Shown in pieces: positions 45,967-55,815 of a stretch of 64,000 nucleotides of DNA. The notes beneath the pieces are model-generated. The model saw nothing but the letters and a program-made list of their open reading frames with translations. It searched no databases and was not told the DNA's origin. Source of the DNA: Nitrosomonas mobilis (GTDB lineage: Bacteria; Pseudomonadota; Gammaproteobacteria; Burkholderiales; Nitrosomonadaceae). The stretch covers positions 1-64,000 of the forward strand of contig NZ_FMWO01000059.1 of NCBI RefSeq assembly GCF_900103035.1, written 5' to 3'. Position 1 is the stretch's first letter, and the number at the start of each line of letters is the position of its first letter. The translations under genes and the position numbers were made by a program.

Positions 45967-48900
45967 TGCCTAACAATCTGACTGCGGAAACCGCTGTGAT
46001 CTCTCGTGACTTGTCGCGTACCAGTTTTACCTTTCAGGGGTCGAGTGATGCCTATACGCTGGCCAGGTTGGCACGCACCAGCCAGGCTGATAAACCCTTC
46101 ACTATAGTAACTACCAGTGCGTTGGACGCGCAAAGACTGCTGGAAGAAATTCCTTTCTTTGCGCCCGAACAGCGGGTGAATCTGCTGCCGGATTGGGAAA
46201 CCCTGCCTTACGATAATTTTTCACCGCATCAGGATCTGATTTCCGAACGACTGGCGACGTTTTACCAGATAACTCACCATACCTGTGACGTGCTGATTGT
46301 GCCGGTAACAACCGCACTCTATACCATGCCACCAAGGGAATACCTTGCAGCGTATTCTTTCTTTATCAAAAAAGGTAGCGTGCTGGATTTGACCGCGTTT
46401 CGCAGTCAAATGACGCTGGCAGGCTATACTCATACCTCACAAGTCGTCTCGCCCGGAGAGTATTGCATTCGCGGCGGATTGATTGATTTGTTTCCAATGG
46501 GCAGCCCATTGCCGTATCGCATCGATCTGTTTGATGATGAAATCGAAACTATCCGCACCTTTGATGCCGATACTCAGCGCAGCGTATACCCGGTCAAGGA
46601 AATCCGTTTGCTGCCAGCGCGTGAATTCCCATTGGATGAGGCTGGGCGCAGCCGTTTTCGCGTCAATTACCGGGAGAAATTTGAGGGCGATCCTACCCGC
46701 AGCAAGCTCTATCAGGAGATCAGCAAAGGCAATACGCCCGCCGGAATTGAATATTATCTGCCACTATTCTTCGAGCAGACCGCCACCCTCTTCGATTATT
46801 TACCGTCTGGCAGTCCAGTTTGCCTACATGGAGACGTCAGGCAGGCCATCGAACAGTTCTGGCGCGATACGCGCTCGCGTTATGACCTGATGCGCCACGA
46901 TATCGAACGACCATTGTTGCCTCCCACGGAACTGTTTCTAACAACTGACAGATTTTATGGTTTCCTGAAACAGCACCAAAAGATCGTCTTGCAAAACAGC
47001 TTTGCAGAAGCACAGGAAGAACCGTTAGCCAGCGCGTTGCCTGCCATTCAGGTAGAGCGACGCGCTGCCAACCCGATTGAGAAACTGACCGCTTTTATTA
47101 CCACCTTTAGCGCCACGGGCGGACGGGTATTGCTGCTGGCAGAAAGCATGGGACGTCGTGAGCTAATGCTTGAGTATCTGCGCGGGCATGGTCTGGATCT
47201 GCCGTTATGCGAAGATTTCGCTTCATTTGTCAACGATACAGCACCCTGCATGCTTGGTATCGCCCCGCTGCACAACGGATTTATTCTGACAGCGGAAAAG
47301 CTGGCACTGCTGACGGAAAACGAGCTTTATTCCTCGCATGTACAGAACCGGCGCACCCGGGATGCGCGCAAGGCTATCTCAACTGATGCGATTCTGCGGG
47401 ATTTATCGGAAATCAAACCTGGCGATCCGGTAGTGCATGAGCAGCACGGCATTGGACGCTATCTGGGACTGGTCAACATGGAACCCGGTGACGAAGAAAG
47501 CGAGTTTCTCGCACTGGAGTATCAGGGTGGTGATAAATTGTATGTACCGGTGACGCAACTGCACCTGATTGGCCGTTATAGCGGCGCTGCACCAGAAAAT
47601 GCCCCTTTGCACAAACTCGGCAGCGGCCAGTGGGAAAAAGCTAAGCGTAAAGCCATGCGCCAGGCGCATGACACCGCAGCGGAGCTGCTTGATCTTTACG
47701 CGCATCGGGCGGCGCGGCAGGGTTTTGCATTCAGACTGAATCAGCATGATTACGAAGTGTTCGCCGACGGTTTCGGCTTCGAGGAAACACCTGATCAGGC
47801 TGCTGCGATTGACTCGGTTCTCCAGGACATGCAATCCGGCAAACCGATGGATCGCCTGATCTGCGGCGATGTAGGGTTTGGGAAAACCGAGGTAGCGCTG
47901 CGCGCAGCGTTTATGGCGGTGGCCAACGGCAAGCAGGTAGCAATACTGGTACCCACGACCCTGCTCGCCGAGCAGCATTTTCAGAACTTTTCGGATCGTT
48001 TCGGCCTGGTTGCCGAGCAATGGCCGGTCAGGATTGCTGAATTATCCCGTTTTCGTTCTGCTCGCGAGCAAGCGGAAGCGCTGCGCGAGATGGCAAACGG
48101 GACGGTTGATATCGTCATCGGCACGCACAAACTGATTCAGGACAAGGTGGTATTCAAGAATCTCGGTCTGGTCATCATCGATGAAGAACACCGCTTTGGT
48201 GTGCGCCACAAGGAGCAGTTGAAAAAATTGCGCGCCGAAGTGGATGTGCTGACGTTAACCGCGACACCGATTCCACGCACACTAGCGATGTCGCTGGAAG
48301 GCTTGCGCGATTTTTCAATTATTGCAACCGCGCCGCAAAGACGACTGGCGATTAAAACTTTTGTACATACCTTTTCCGAAGGCATCATCCGGGAAGCCTG
48401 CCTACGTGAACTGAAACGTGGCGGACAGATTTACTTCCTGTACAACGAGGTCAGCACCATCGAGCACATGTATACCCGCTTGAGCCGCCTGCTGCCCGAA
48501 GCACGTATCCATATTGCCCATGGCCAGATGCGCGAAAGCGAGCTCGAACATGTCATGCGCGATTTTTACCAGCAGCGCTTCAACCTGCTGCTGTGCACCA
48601 CCATCATCGAAACCGGCATCGACATCCCCAGTGTCAACACCATCATTATTCACCGTGCGGACAAATTTGGCCTGGCGCAACTGCACCAACTGCGCGGCCG
48701 GGTAGGACGCTCGCATCATCAGGCGTATGCCTATCTGCTGACTCCAGACAAAGCCGCGCTGACTACACAGGCGATCAAGCGGCTGGAAGCGATCCAGGCG
48801 ATGGAAGAATTAGGATCAGGATTTTATCTGGCGATGCATGACCTGGAAATTCGCGGCGCAGGTGCGGTGCTGGGTGAATCGCAAAGTGGCGAGATGCAGG

Positions 48901-49430
48901 AAATTGGATTCAGTTTATATAATTCCCTGCTGGACGCCGCAATCAAGTCATTGCAGGCCGGGCAATCTGCACAGGACGAGGTTCCGCTGGAAATTACTGC
49001 CGAAATCAAGTTGCATGTGCCCACCTTACTGCCAGCCGATTATTGCGGTGATATTCATGAGCGGTTGGTGCTCTATAAACGCATGGCAAGCTGCACGAAT
49101 GACGAGCAGTTTGATGACATCCAGCGCGAACTGATTGATCGATTCGGCCTGCTGCCGAATCCTGTCAGGGCACTGCTAGATTGTCATCGCTTACGAATCA
49201 AGGCAAAGAAGCTGGGCATCATCCGCATCGATGCAAGTGCCGAGCAAATTCAACTACAGTTTATGCCGAACCCACCGGTAGAGGCAACCCAAATCCTGAA
49301 GCTCGTAAATAACAGTAAAATCTATGCTTTATCTGGCCCTGATCGCCTCAGAATTAATGTGAAAATTGCCGCAATCAACGAACGCATCGGTGAAATCAAT
49401 AAAGTATTTGCTGTGTTGACAGAAAAATAA
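45966..49430 (+). CDS. mfd: Transcription-repair coupling factor Mfd
   Basis: A 1154-residue DNA translocase that displaces stalled RNA polymerase and recruits UvrA. Parts in order: UvrB-like N-terminal domain (LLPDWETLPYDNFSPHQDLI); the RNA-polymerase-interacting CarD-like domain (GDPVVHEQHGIGRYLGL); the SF2 helicase with Walker A GDVGFGKTEVAL and DEEH in IDEEHRFGVRHKEQL; the TRG motif region (HQLRGRVGRSHHQAYAYLL); and the C-terminal D7 domain. Length is normal. It overlaps the recJ stop by one base. A 54-bp gap separates it from the HD-GYP gene. Confidence 0.96.
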   Translation: MPNNLTAETAVISRDLSRTSFTFQGSSDAYTLARLARTSQADKPFTIVTTSALDAQRLLEEIPFFAPEQRVNLLPDWETLPYDNFSPHQDLISERLATFYQITHHTCDVLIVPVTTALYTMPPREYLAAYSFFIKKGSVLDLTAFRSQMTLAGYTHTSQVVSPGEYCIRGGLIDLFPMGSPLPYRIDLFDDEIETIRTFDADTQRSVYPVKEIRLLPAREFPLDEAGRSRFRVNYREKFEGDPTRSKLYQEISKGNTPAGIEYYLPLFFEQTATLFDYLPSGSPVCLHGDVRQAIEQFWRDTRSRYDLMRHDIERPLLPPTELFLTTDRFYGFLKQHQKIVLQNSFAEAQEEPLASALPAIQVERRAANPIEKLTAFITTFSATGGRVLLLAESMGRRELMLEYLRGHGLDLPLCEDFASFVNDTAPCMLGIAPLHNGFILTAEKLALLTENELYSSHVQNRRTRDARKAISTDAILRDLSEIKPGDPVVHEQHGIGRYLGLVNMEPGDEESEFLALEYQGGDKLYVPVTQLHLIGRYSGAAPENAPLHKLGSGQWEKAKRKAMRQAHDTAAELLDLYAHRAARQGFAFRLNQHDYEVFADGFGFEETPDQAAAIDSVLQDMQSGKPMDRLICGDVGFGKTEVALRAAFMAVANGKQVAILVPTTLLAEQHFQNFSDRFGLVAEQWPVRIAELSRFRSAREQAEALREMANGTVDIVIGTHKLIQDKVVFKNLGLVIIDEEHRFGVRHKEQLKKLRAEVDVLTLTATPIPRTLAMSLEGLRDFSIIATAPQRRLAIKTFVHTFSEGIIREACLRELKRGGQIYFLYNEVSTIEHMYTRLSRLLPEARIHIAHGQMRESELEHVMRDFYQQRFNLLLCTTIIETGIDIPSVNTIIIHRADKFGLAQLHQLRGRVGRSHHQAYAYLLTPDKAALTTQAIKRLEAIQAMEELGSGFYLAMHDLEIRGAGAVLGESQSGEMQEIGFSLYNSLLDAAIKSLQAGQSAQDEVPLEITAEIKLHVPTLLPADYCGDIHERLVLYKRMASCTNDEQFDDIQRELIDRFGLLPNPVRALLDCHRLRIKAKKLGIIRIDASAEQIQLQFMPNPPVEATQILKLVNNSKIYALSGPDRLRINVKIAAINERIGEINKVFAVLTEK

Positions 49431-49484
49431 TAAATATTCACCGTATTTTTTCCAAAGAAAATTGCAGGTACTTTAACGATCAAT

Positions 49485-50774
49485 ATGGCAGCCCTCGAGA
49501 TATCCGTCGATGATTTGCAGCTCGGCATGTATGTCAGCCAGCTGGATCGCCCTTGGCTGGGCACACCCTATTTGCTTGAAGGGGTTATGATTCAGTCACA
49601 GGAGGATATCGATCAGCTTGCGCAGCTTTGCCAGACGGTTTTTGTGGATGAGACGACCATTCCTGCTTCTTTCAAACCGAAACGTATCATTCTCGTTAAA
49701 GCCAGCTCCCATACTCCAGAAGTATTAACGTCAAAAAAAACTGCTAGTGATCAGATAACACCTGGCGAGCTGGAAAAAATCGAGCGCACACCATTTCATG
49801 GCAATCAACGCTATACCGATATTCATCCAGTTGATCGCGAATTGCCGGTCGCCCGACAGGCACTGGAGGTCAGCATCTCCATGCTGGAGGAGATTCATGG
49901 GCATATCGAACACGGTGTCAAGCTGGATTATCGCCACGCCAAGGAAGTAGTCGAGTCACTGCGTGAAAGTGTAGTGCGAAATCCGGATGCGCTACTGCTA
50001 CTGTCACGATTGAGAAAAACCCGGCATGAGCTGTATGAAAAATCGGTGCGTTCTTCGGTTTATCTGCTGGCACTGGGTCGTCACCTCGGCTTGCCACGCG
50101 AAGAACTCTCGGCACTGGGAATGGGCGGCTTATTGATGGATGTAGGACAAGCGCAGCTGCCAGTAGAAATTCAAAAAAAAACCGGCAAATTGAGTACTGC
50201 CGAGCACGAGATTTTCAAGCGTCATGTTGCGTACGGGGAAACTTCTGTGGCGACGACACTAGACATATCTGAAGCCGTGCTGGCAATTGTTGCTCAGCAC
50301 CATGAACGCGAGAATGGTAGTGGCTATCCTCGGGGGTTATTCGCCAATCAGCTCCATCCCTATGCGAGAATGGCGGCAGTCATTGACAGCTACGAAAGCC
50401 TGATCGAACCGGCGCGTGATATGCCGGCCTTCAGGCCATTTGAGGCGCTAAGAGAATTACAGACGAATTCCAGGGGTGGACTCAACAGCACGCTAGTGGA
50501 GCAGTTCTGCCAGTTTATCGGTGTTTTTCCGATCGGCAGTCTAGTTGAACTCAACACCGGTGAGGTGGCCATCGTGCTGGCACATAATCGCACACAGCGT
50601 TTCCGTCCAAAAATCATGGTGATTCTCGATGCCAAGAAAAAGCCCCATGAGTCACCTCGCCAGCTGGATCTGCGGCTTTCCGAAACCAGCGTTACCGGAA
50701 TCGAGTATGAAATTAAACGGGACCTGGCGTTGGGTGCTTTCGGAATTGATGTCTCCCGTTATTATTTAGGTTAG
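49485..50774 (+). CDS. HD-GYP-type protein with degenerate metal site
   Basis: A 429-residue protein: an N-terminal DUF3391-type domain (LQLGMYVSQLDRPWLGTPYL) and an HD-GYP domain from about 160. HD-GYP enzymes hydrolyse cyclic-di-GMP. The GYP motif survives (HHERENGSGYPRG), but the HD pair is changed: LLMDVGQ stands where HDIGK is expected (Met218-Asp219), and the later Tyr-Asp-Ala motif reads SYESL. Loss of a metal-ligand His argues for a regulatory, binding-only or inactive form. It is followed 26 bp later by an EAL protein. The start ATG has a weak ribosome site. Confidence 0.82.
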   Translation: MAALEISVDDLQLGMYVSQLDRPWLGTPYLLEGVMIQSQEDIDQLAQLCQTVFVDETTIPASFKPKRIILVKASSHTPEVLTSKKTASDQITPGELEKIERTPFHGNQRYTDIHPVDRELPVARQALEVSISMLEEIHGHIEHGVKLDYRHAKEVVESLRESVVRNPDALLLLSRLRKTRHELYEKSVRSSVYLLALGRHLGLPREELSALGMGGLLMDVGQAQLPVEIQKKTGKLSTAEHEIFKRHVAYGETSVATTLDISEAVLAIVAQHHERENGSGYPRGLFANQLHPYARMAAVIDSYESLIEPARDMPAFRPFEALRELQTNSRGGLNSTLVEQFCQFIGVFPIGSLVELNTGEVAIVLAHNRTQRFRPKIMVILDAKKKPHESPRQLDLRLSETSVTGIEYEIKRDLALGAFGIDVSRYYLG

Positions 50775-50800
50775 ACAGGCATCGAACTACCTTTTCCCTT

Positions 50801-52102
50801 ATGCCCATACTCTCGTACCTGGATTTTCTACAAGCAGCCAATCACATCCTGCTCGAACCGCAGCGCGTGCCTGGGCATAGCGCCATGTTACTGGTCGAAT
50901 TCGAACGCCTACCCGAATTGGATGGTGTATTGGGCTATCGCGTAGTCGATGATCTTGTCAGTCAGGCAGCCCGTACAATTCGCCAGGCACTCAATCCCGC
51001 AGATATCATTGGTGCAATCGGGCGGCATCAGATTGCCTGCTTGCTGGCAAATCTCTTGACGGATGAGCATGCACGGCTCGCGGCTTACAAAATTCAGAGA
51101 ACGCTCGCGCAGCCTGTCTCCATGAATGGGCACCGAATCAATCTGTTCTGCCGTATCGGGATTGCAGTCAGGAATCCATGCAACCATTGCACCGATCAAC
51201 TGATGCGCACCGCTAACCTTGCTCTGCATGGTGCCCGTGCCGAGCATGAATCTATTAAATTACTGATAGAACAAAGTAAAGATTCTCAGCCTGTAGGCAT
51301 TGATCTATTGTCTGATCTGGAAGAAGCGATAGAGACTGGCGAAATTTTTATGGTATATCAGCCAAAATTTGATATTGCCAGCGGCAGAATTACCTCCACG
51401 GAATCGTTGCTGCGCTGGACGCATCCGCAACAGGGCGCGATACGGCCGGACAAACTGATCCAGCTGGTGGAAAGCACTCCCTTGATGACCAAGCTGACAC
51501 TATGGATCATGAATACCGCACTGCGACAGTGTGCTGAATATCGTCGTGCCGGGCTGGACGCCGGGGTATCGATCAATTTTTCAGCCGAGGATCTGCGTGA
51601 TCCAGAGTTAACTGAGCTAGTCATGCAAAGTCTTGCACTGTGGCAAATTCCCGCCGAAGTCGTCACCATTGAGCTGACTGAGACAGCGGTCATGGAAAAT
51701 GATGCTCATGCGCTGCAGGTGCTGGAACGGTTCAAAGAGATCGGACTTAAATTGTCGATGGATGATTTCGGCACTGGTTATTCCTCAATGGCACGGCTGC
51801 TGCAGGTTCCGCTTGATGAAATCAAGATCGATATGCTGTTCGTCAAGAACATGCTGAATTCACGCATGCATGAACGTATCGTCGATACCATGATTAATCT
51901 TGGGCATCAGCTTGGCTTGCGCGTGGTTGCGGAAGGAGTCGAGGATGAAGCAACCTTTGCTCGCCTGCAGGAATTGGGCTGCGATACCGTACAGAGTTAC
52001 CTGATCGGGCGCGGCATGTTGTTACCGGAGCTGATTCAGCTTGCCCGCAACCAGACTGCACTCCCAACTACTATCGAGAAACGAGTATCCTCAAGTGGTT
52101 GA
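50801..52102 (+). CDS. EAL-domain protein with degenerate GGDEF domain
   Basis: A 433-residue protein likely to bind or hydrolyse cyclic-di-GMP. The N-terminal GGDEF-like half has GRHQI in place of the GGDEF signature (about residue 72), so it should not make cyclic-di-GMP. The EAL half keeps most catalytic positions: STESLLRW (ESL in place of EAL), INFSAEDL, ELTETAVMEN, DDFGTGYSS, EIKIDMLF and VVAEGVED. Phosphodiesterase activity is therefore possible. It sits between the HD-GYP protein and photolyase and overlaps the latter's start. Confidence 0.85.
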   Translation: MPILSYLDFLQAANHILLEPQRVPGHSAMLLVEFERLPELDGVLGYRVVDDLVSQAARTIRQALNPADIIGAIGRHQIACLLANLLTDEHARLAAYKIQRTLAQPVSMNGHRINLFCRIGIAVRNPCNHCTDQLMRTANLALHGARAEHESIKLLIEQSKDSQPVGIDLLSDLEEAIETGEIFMVYQPKFDIASGRITSTESLLRWTHPQQGAIRPDKLIQLVESTPLMTKLTLWIMNTALRQCAEYRRAGLDAGVSINFSAEDLRDPELTELVMQSLALWQIPAEVVTIELTETAVMENDAHALQVLERFKEIGLKLSMDDFGTGYSSMARLLQVPLDEIKIDMLFVKNMLNSRMHERIVDTMINLGHQLGLRVVAEGVEDEATFARLQELGCDTVQSYLIGRGMLLPELIQLARNQTALPTTIEKRVSSSG

Positions 52103-53429
52103 GCAACCACCCCCTCTTTCTATTTTCTGGTTCAGAAGAGATTTACGTTTGCAGGACAATACCGCCTTGACCAAGGCGCTCGCGGCAGGCAAACCGGTAT
52201 TACCTGTTTTCATTTTTGATTCCCATATTTTGACCGGCTTGCCGCGAAATGATGCGCGGGTCACATTTATTTTCGACACCCTACAAACCCTGAATGCACA
52301 ACTGGCAGAAAAATTTGCTAGTGGCGTTGCCTTTTTTTATGGCAAACCACTGGCGATTTTCGAGCAACTGTTACATACATACCGTATCGATGCCGTCTAC
52401 GCTAACCGGGATTATGAACCTTACGCGCGGGAGCGCGATGCCACGGTGCATCAGCTGTTACAAGCCCATGGTATAAGGTTTTTCACCTATAAAGATCATG
52501 TTCTGTTTGAGACAGATGAAATTGTCAAGCCGGATAATCAGCCGTATGTGGTCTATACACCTTACCAGAAGCGTTGGAAAACCCGCTGGCAGGAAATGGC
52601 CAGTCATTCGGAGCAAATAGAACCAAATTGGGAAAATCTGGCGAAAGATTGGTCGTTGCCTAGTCAATCACTCCCTCAGTTGACAATGGCACAGATCGGC
52701 TTTGAGCGTTCCACGCTCACTGTTGCAGATTATCGTATCGATGCGCAGTTTTTACAGACTTATGGCGAAAACCGTGATTTTCCGGCACGGACACATGCCT
52801 CCCGTCTGGGGCCGTATCTGCGTTTTGGCACAGTCAGCATCCGCCAAATCATGCGGCAAAGTATCCAGGCAGAAGCAGAAATATTTATCAATGAGTTGAT
52901 TTGGAGAGAATTTTTTAGTCAGATTCTGTGGCATTTTCCGCATACGGTTAGCCGAAGTTTTAAACTACGTTACGACCAAATCAAATGGCGCAACAATGAG
53001 AACGAATTTACACGCTGGTGTGCCGGTATGACTGGCTATCCGCTGGTGGATGCCGGTATGCGGCAGCTCAATGCCACTGGCCACCTACATAATCGTGTAC
53101 GTATGGTGGCTGGAAGTTTTTTATGCAAACATCTCCTGATCGATTGGCGCTGGGGGGAAGCCTATTTTGCACAGAAACTACTCGATTTCGAACTGGCAAG
53201 CAATGTCGGTAACTGGCAGTGGGTCGCAGGGTGCGGCGTGGATGCGGCGCCCTATTTCCGAATATTCAATCCCAGCACTCAAATCGAAAGATTCGACCCT
53301 GACTGGCGCTACATTGAGCAGTGGGTTGAAGAGGTTCATCAGTTAGCCTATCCACAGCCCATCGTCGAGCACAACTTTGCACGCCAACGCTGCCTGGAAG
53401 TTTATAAAAGAGCGCTGGGCGCATCCTGA
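52095..53429 (+). CDS. phrB: Deoxyribodipyrimidine photolyase
   Basis: A flavoprotein of about 444 residues (cryptochrome/photolyase class I) that repairs cyclobutane pyrimidine dimers with light. The N-terminal antenna domain begins IFWFRRDLRLQDNTALTKAL; the FAD domain has RLGPYLRFGTVSIRQI, NELIWREFFSQILW, AGMTGYPLVDAGMRQL and ASNVGNWQWVAGCGVD. The start is uncertain: GTG at 52095 (overlapping the EAL stop by eight bases) is close to usual length, a TTG at 52041 would add 18 residues. Its 3' end overlaps the convergent EI24 gene by 28 bp. Confidence 0.9.
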   Translation: MVEQPPPLSIFWFRRDLRLQDNTALTKALAAGKPVLPVFIFDSHILTGLPRNDARVTFIFDTLQTLNAQLAEKFASGVAFFYGKPLAIFEQLLHTYRIDAVYANRDYEPYARERDATVHQLLQAHGIRFFTYKDHVLFETDEIVKPDNQPYVVYTPYQKRWKTRWQEMASHSEQIEPNWENLAKDWSLPSQSLPQLTMAQIGFERSTLTVADYRIDAQFLQTYGENRDFPARTHASRLGPYLRFGTVSIRQIMRQSIQAEAEIFINELIWREFFSQILWHFPHTVSRSFKLRYDQIKWRNNENEFTRWCAGMTGYPLVDAGMRQLNATGHLHNRVRMVAGSFLCKHLLIDWRWGEAYFAQKLLDFELASNVGNWQWVAGCGVDAAPYFRIFNPSTQIERFDPDWRYIEQWVEEVHQLAYPQPIVEHNFARQRCLEVYKRALGAS

Positions 53430-54172
53430 TCCGTATCCGGTTTTCCATGGACGACTTGAGCGGCTTGTCTGCGCTTTGAGAGCCTGTCCAACTCAAAGTG
53501 AATAAAGGCCAGTGCGGTAAGGGTAGGCGAGAAAAAATTCAGGATTGGAACAAATTGTACCAGCCCGGTTAGCAATCCCAATCCCCAGCGTGCCGGGCGA
53601 TCCGCTGCCAACAGTTCGTCAAGCTCCTTCTCATCTGCATGCTCGGCCAGCGCATCGTAGCAAAACAACCGTTGATTCATATAGGCGGCTGCCAGCAAAG
53701 GTACTAACAGGCCGATACCAATAAACCATAGCGGCAGAGTAACGACCCAAATCAGGATAAATATCACAAAAGTTGACACGACCGTGCGTAAACTGCCAAT
53801 AACCGTACCGCCGTGTGCGCGTACGATATCCGGGTGATAGCGTTTGGCGACGAAATTGACTAGCCCTGGCATCGCGAACAAGGCGGTCAGGATCATACTA
53901 GTGACGATAACCAAAATGGTAAAAATCAATACATTGATGACAGATTCAACGCCATCAGCAATTGCCTGTAGACGAGATGCCTCCAGCCAGTTTCGCAATT
54001 CAGCAACCGGCAGATTCGCCATGATCCAGCCAGATGCAGGTGTCCAGAAATAAGTGCCAACCATCCACCAGAAAATACCAGCTACTAATAATGGCCAGAT
54101 CCATAACCAGAATATACGTAGGTGCAAAAGATTGACGGTTGCGCGCGCAAGCGCATTAACAATGCCGGACAT
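53402..54172 (-). CDS. EI24-domain membrane protein
   Basis: A 256-residue inner-membrane protein with four to six helices (ILVIVTSMILTALFAMPGLV and FVIFILIWVVTLPLWFIGIG are two) and the family stretch PLLAAAYMNQRLFCYDALAEHA. EI24/CysZ-like proteins include sulfate-transport-related members; the role here is unknown. The ATG at 54172 follows GGAAAAATTCG. The last 28 coding bases overlap the photolyase gene on the other strand, so the two transcripts converge. Confidence 0.8.
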   Translation of the reverse strand: MSGIVNALARATVNLLHLRIFWLWIWPLLVAGIFWWMVGTYFWTPASGWIMANLPVAELRNWLEASRLQAIADGVESVINVLIFTILVIVTSMILTALFAMPGLVNFVAKRYHPDIVRAHGGTVIGSLRTVVSTFVIFILIWVVTLPLWFIGIGLLVPLLAAAYMNQRLFCYDALAEHADEKELDELLAADRPARWGLGLLTGLVQFVPILNFFSPTLTALAFIHFELDRLSKRRQAAQVVHGKPDTDQDAPSALL

Positions 54173-54329
54173 CGAATTTTTCCTTGAATAAATATATAGG
54201 TTAACTGTAAATTAGAGCTTGTATTTTAAAAAGCGTCTCAAACTTTTATCAGCTAATATAGCTTAAAACTCTGTTCTAAAATGATACAGAATCAAGTACG
54301 CGCCCTTCCATTATTAAGAGGCATGTCAA

Positions 54330-54863
54330 ATGAAAAGCATAACCTGGTTGTATCTTTCCCTGATTCTGGCTGGCACCATCTATCATGATATTTTATGGGC
54401 AAGTCGCGGGCATCATCATGTCGGCAGTCACCGGACTCATTTTGGTGGAGGCTATGGCATCGGCAGCCATTACTCAGGTAGTCGGCATGCCCACTCAGGG
54501 AGACGTACCAGTTTTTATGGTGGAATTTCCTTTGGTAGCGGATATGCAGGTTTCGGTCGGGGCTACCCAGCTTATGGCTCCTATTACCGCCGCCCCTATT
54601 ATCGCGGTAGCTATTTCAACAGTGGTTTTTATGGGCCCGTCTGGCCGGCACCTTTCTACCCCTACGCTTATCCACAAGTAATAACCGTGCCGGCAACACC
54701 ACCGGTTTATATCCAGCAGCCGCCCGTTATTCTACCGTCTCCACCTGCGGTTGTTACCCGGTCAAATTACTGGCATTATTGTGAACAACCTGCTGGTTAT
54801 TATCCCCAAGTCAAGAACTGTCCGGGCGGCTGGATCAAGATTCCACCCCACTACGACGAATAA
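54330..54863 (+). CDS. Gly/Tyr/His-rich exported protein
   Basis: A 177-residue protein with an N-terminal signal (KSITWLYLSLILAGTIYHDI). A His/Gly-rich part (GHHHVGSHRTHFGGGYG) is followed by Tyr/Arg/Gly repeats around 65-100, a Pro-rich linker, and a conserved-looking end with two cysteines (YWHYCEQPAGYYPQVKNCPGGW). Similar small secreted proteins are common in betaproteobacteria, but I know no function for them. An AAGAGGCA site precedes the ATG. The next gene, a lipoprotein, starts 17 bp later, so they are probably co-expressed envelope proteins. Confidence 0.78.
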   Translation: MKSITWLYLSLILAGTIYHDILWASRGHHHVGSHRTHFGGGYGIGSHYSGSRHAHSGRRTSFYGGISFGSGYAGFGRGYPAYGSYYRRPYYRGSYFNSGFYGPVWPAPFYPYAYPQVITVPATPPVYIQQPPVILPSPPAVVTRSNYWHYCEQPAGYYPQVKNCPGGWIKIPPHYDE

Positions 54864-54880
54864 CATAGGAGTACAGTCTG

Positions 54881-55417
54881 ATGAAAAATGCTTCCCGGTT
54901 GTCTATTTTATCGCTAACAATAGCGTTGGCCAGTTGTGTGCATACTCCGTCCGGACCAAGCGTCATGGTTTTACCGGGTAACGGTAAAAATTTCGATCAG
55001 TTTCGCACTGATGATTTTATGTGCCGACAATTTGCCAGCCAACAGACTGATTACAATACGCCCAGAAAAGCGGCCATATCAAGTGGCACCGAAACTGCGG
55101 CAATAGGTGCTGCTCTCGGCGCCATTGCCGGTGCTGCGCTGGGTGGCGGCCGAGGTGCCGCGATCGGCGCAGGGACGGGTCTACTGGGTGGTGGGCTGGC
55201 AGGTAGCGGAAGCGCACAGACTTCCAGCTCGATCAGCCAGGAACGTTATGATATTTCCTATATTCAGTGCATGTATGCCAATGGGCATCAGGTACCAGTT
55301 TCGGCACGATTCCAAGGGCTGGGCGGTACCGGCTATCAGATGCCTGCTCAACAACCTTCCAATAGATACATTCCGCCTCCACCAAAGGGCAACCCACCGC
55401 CACCCCCGCCTTATTAA
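54881..55417 (+). CDS. Glycine-zipper lipoprotein
   Basis: A 178-residue lipoprotein: signal with lipobox LASC (Cys19), then after about 60 residues a glycine zipper (AALGAIAGAALGGGRGAAIG through LLGGGLAG) that should form a membrane-associated helical hairpin. A conserved YDISYIQCMYANGHQVP and a Pro-rich tail (PPPPKGNPPPPPPY) follow. Resembles SlyB/OmpA-like glycine-zipper outer-membrane proteins. A CATAGGAG site lies before the ATG. Function unknown; likely co-transcribed with the preceding secreted-protein gene. Confidence 0.82.
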   Translation: MKNASRLSILSLTIALASCVHTPSGPSVMVLPGNGKNFDQFRTDDFMCRQFASQQTDYNTPRKAAISSGTETAAIGAALGAIAGAALGGGRGAAIGAGTGLLGGGLAGSGSAQTSSSISQERYDISYIQCMYANGHQVPVSARFQGLGGTGYQMPAQQPSNRYIPPPPKGNPPPPPPY

Positions 55418-55541
55418 TTAATAAGCCAGGCAGGGTAGCCGTTGATCGGAGTTGCAATCAATTGGTACTGCACATCACCATGTATATCGGGGTCAATCAC
55501 AAATAGATAGTTTTTAACCAGTCATAAAGGACATACCTTCT
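55418..55541. other. Short intergenic stretch before IS debris
   Basis: No gene seen. It separates the lipoprotein stop from the first transposase remnant. Confidence 0.3.
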
Positions 55542-55815
55542 AAACATCATTTACCAGTTGCACTCAATACTCCGAACCGGGAATTTTCTGTTAGATCGCC
55601 TGGTAAAGTATCGGTCGGTGGCATCACCTATATTCCTACGGATGAGGGCTGGTTATACTTGGCTGGAATAAAAGATCTATTTAATGGCGAACTGGTGGGC
55701 TATGCCATGAATGAGAGAATGACAGGAAGCCTGGTTATACAGGCATTATTTCGTGCAACTGCAAGTAAACATCCGGATAAGAGGCTAATTTTTCACTCAG
55801 ATCGAGGTGGCCAAT
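55542..55815 (+). pseudogene. IS3-family OrfB (integrase core) fragment
   Basis: About 91 codons in one frame read like the rve core of an IS3-family OrfB: ITYIPTDEGWLYLAGIKDLF, ELVGYAMNERMTGSLVIQAL and FHSDRGGQ. The first catalytic Asp is gone (VGGITY where VTDITY is usual). There is no start codon at the expected place and the frame passes directly into a different transposase tail at about 55815. Confidence 0.75.
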
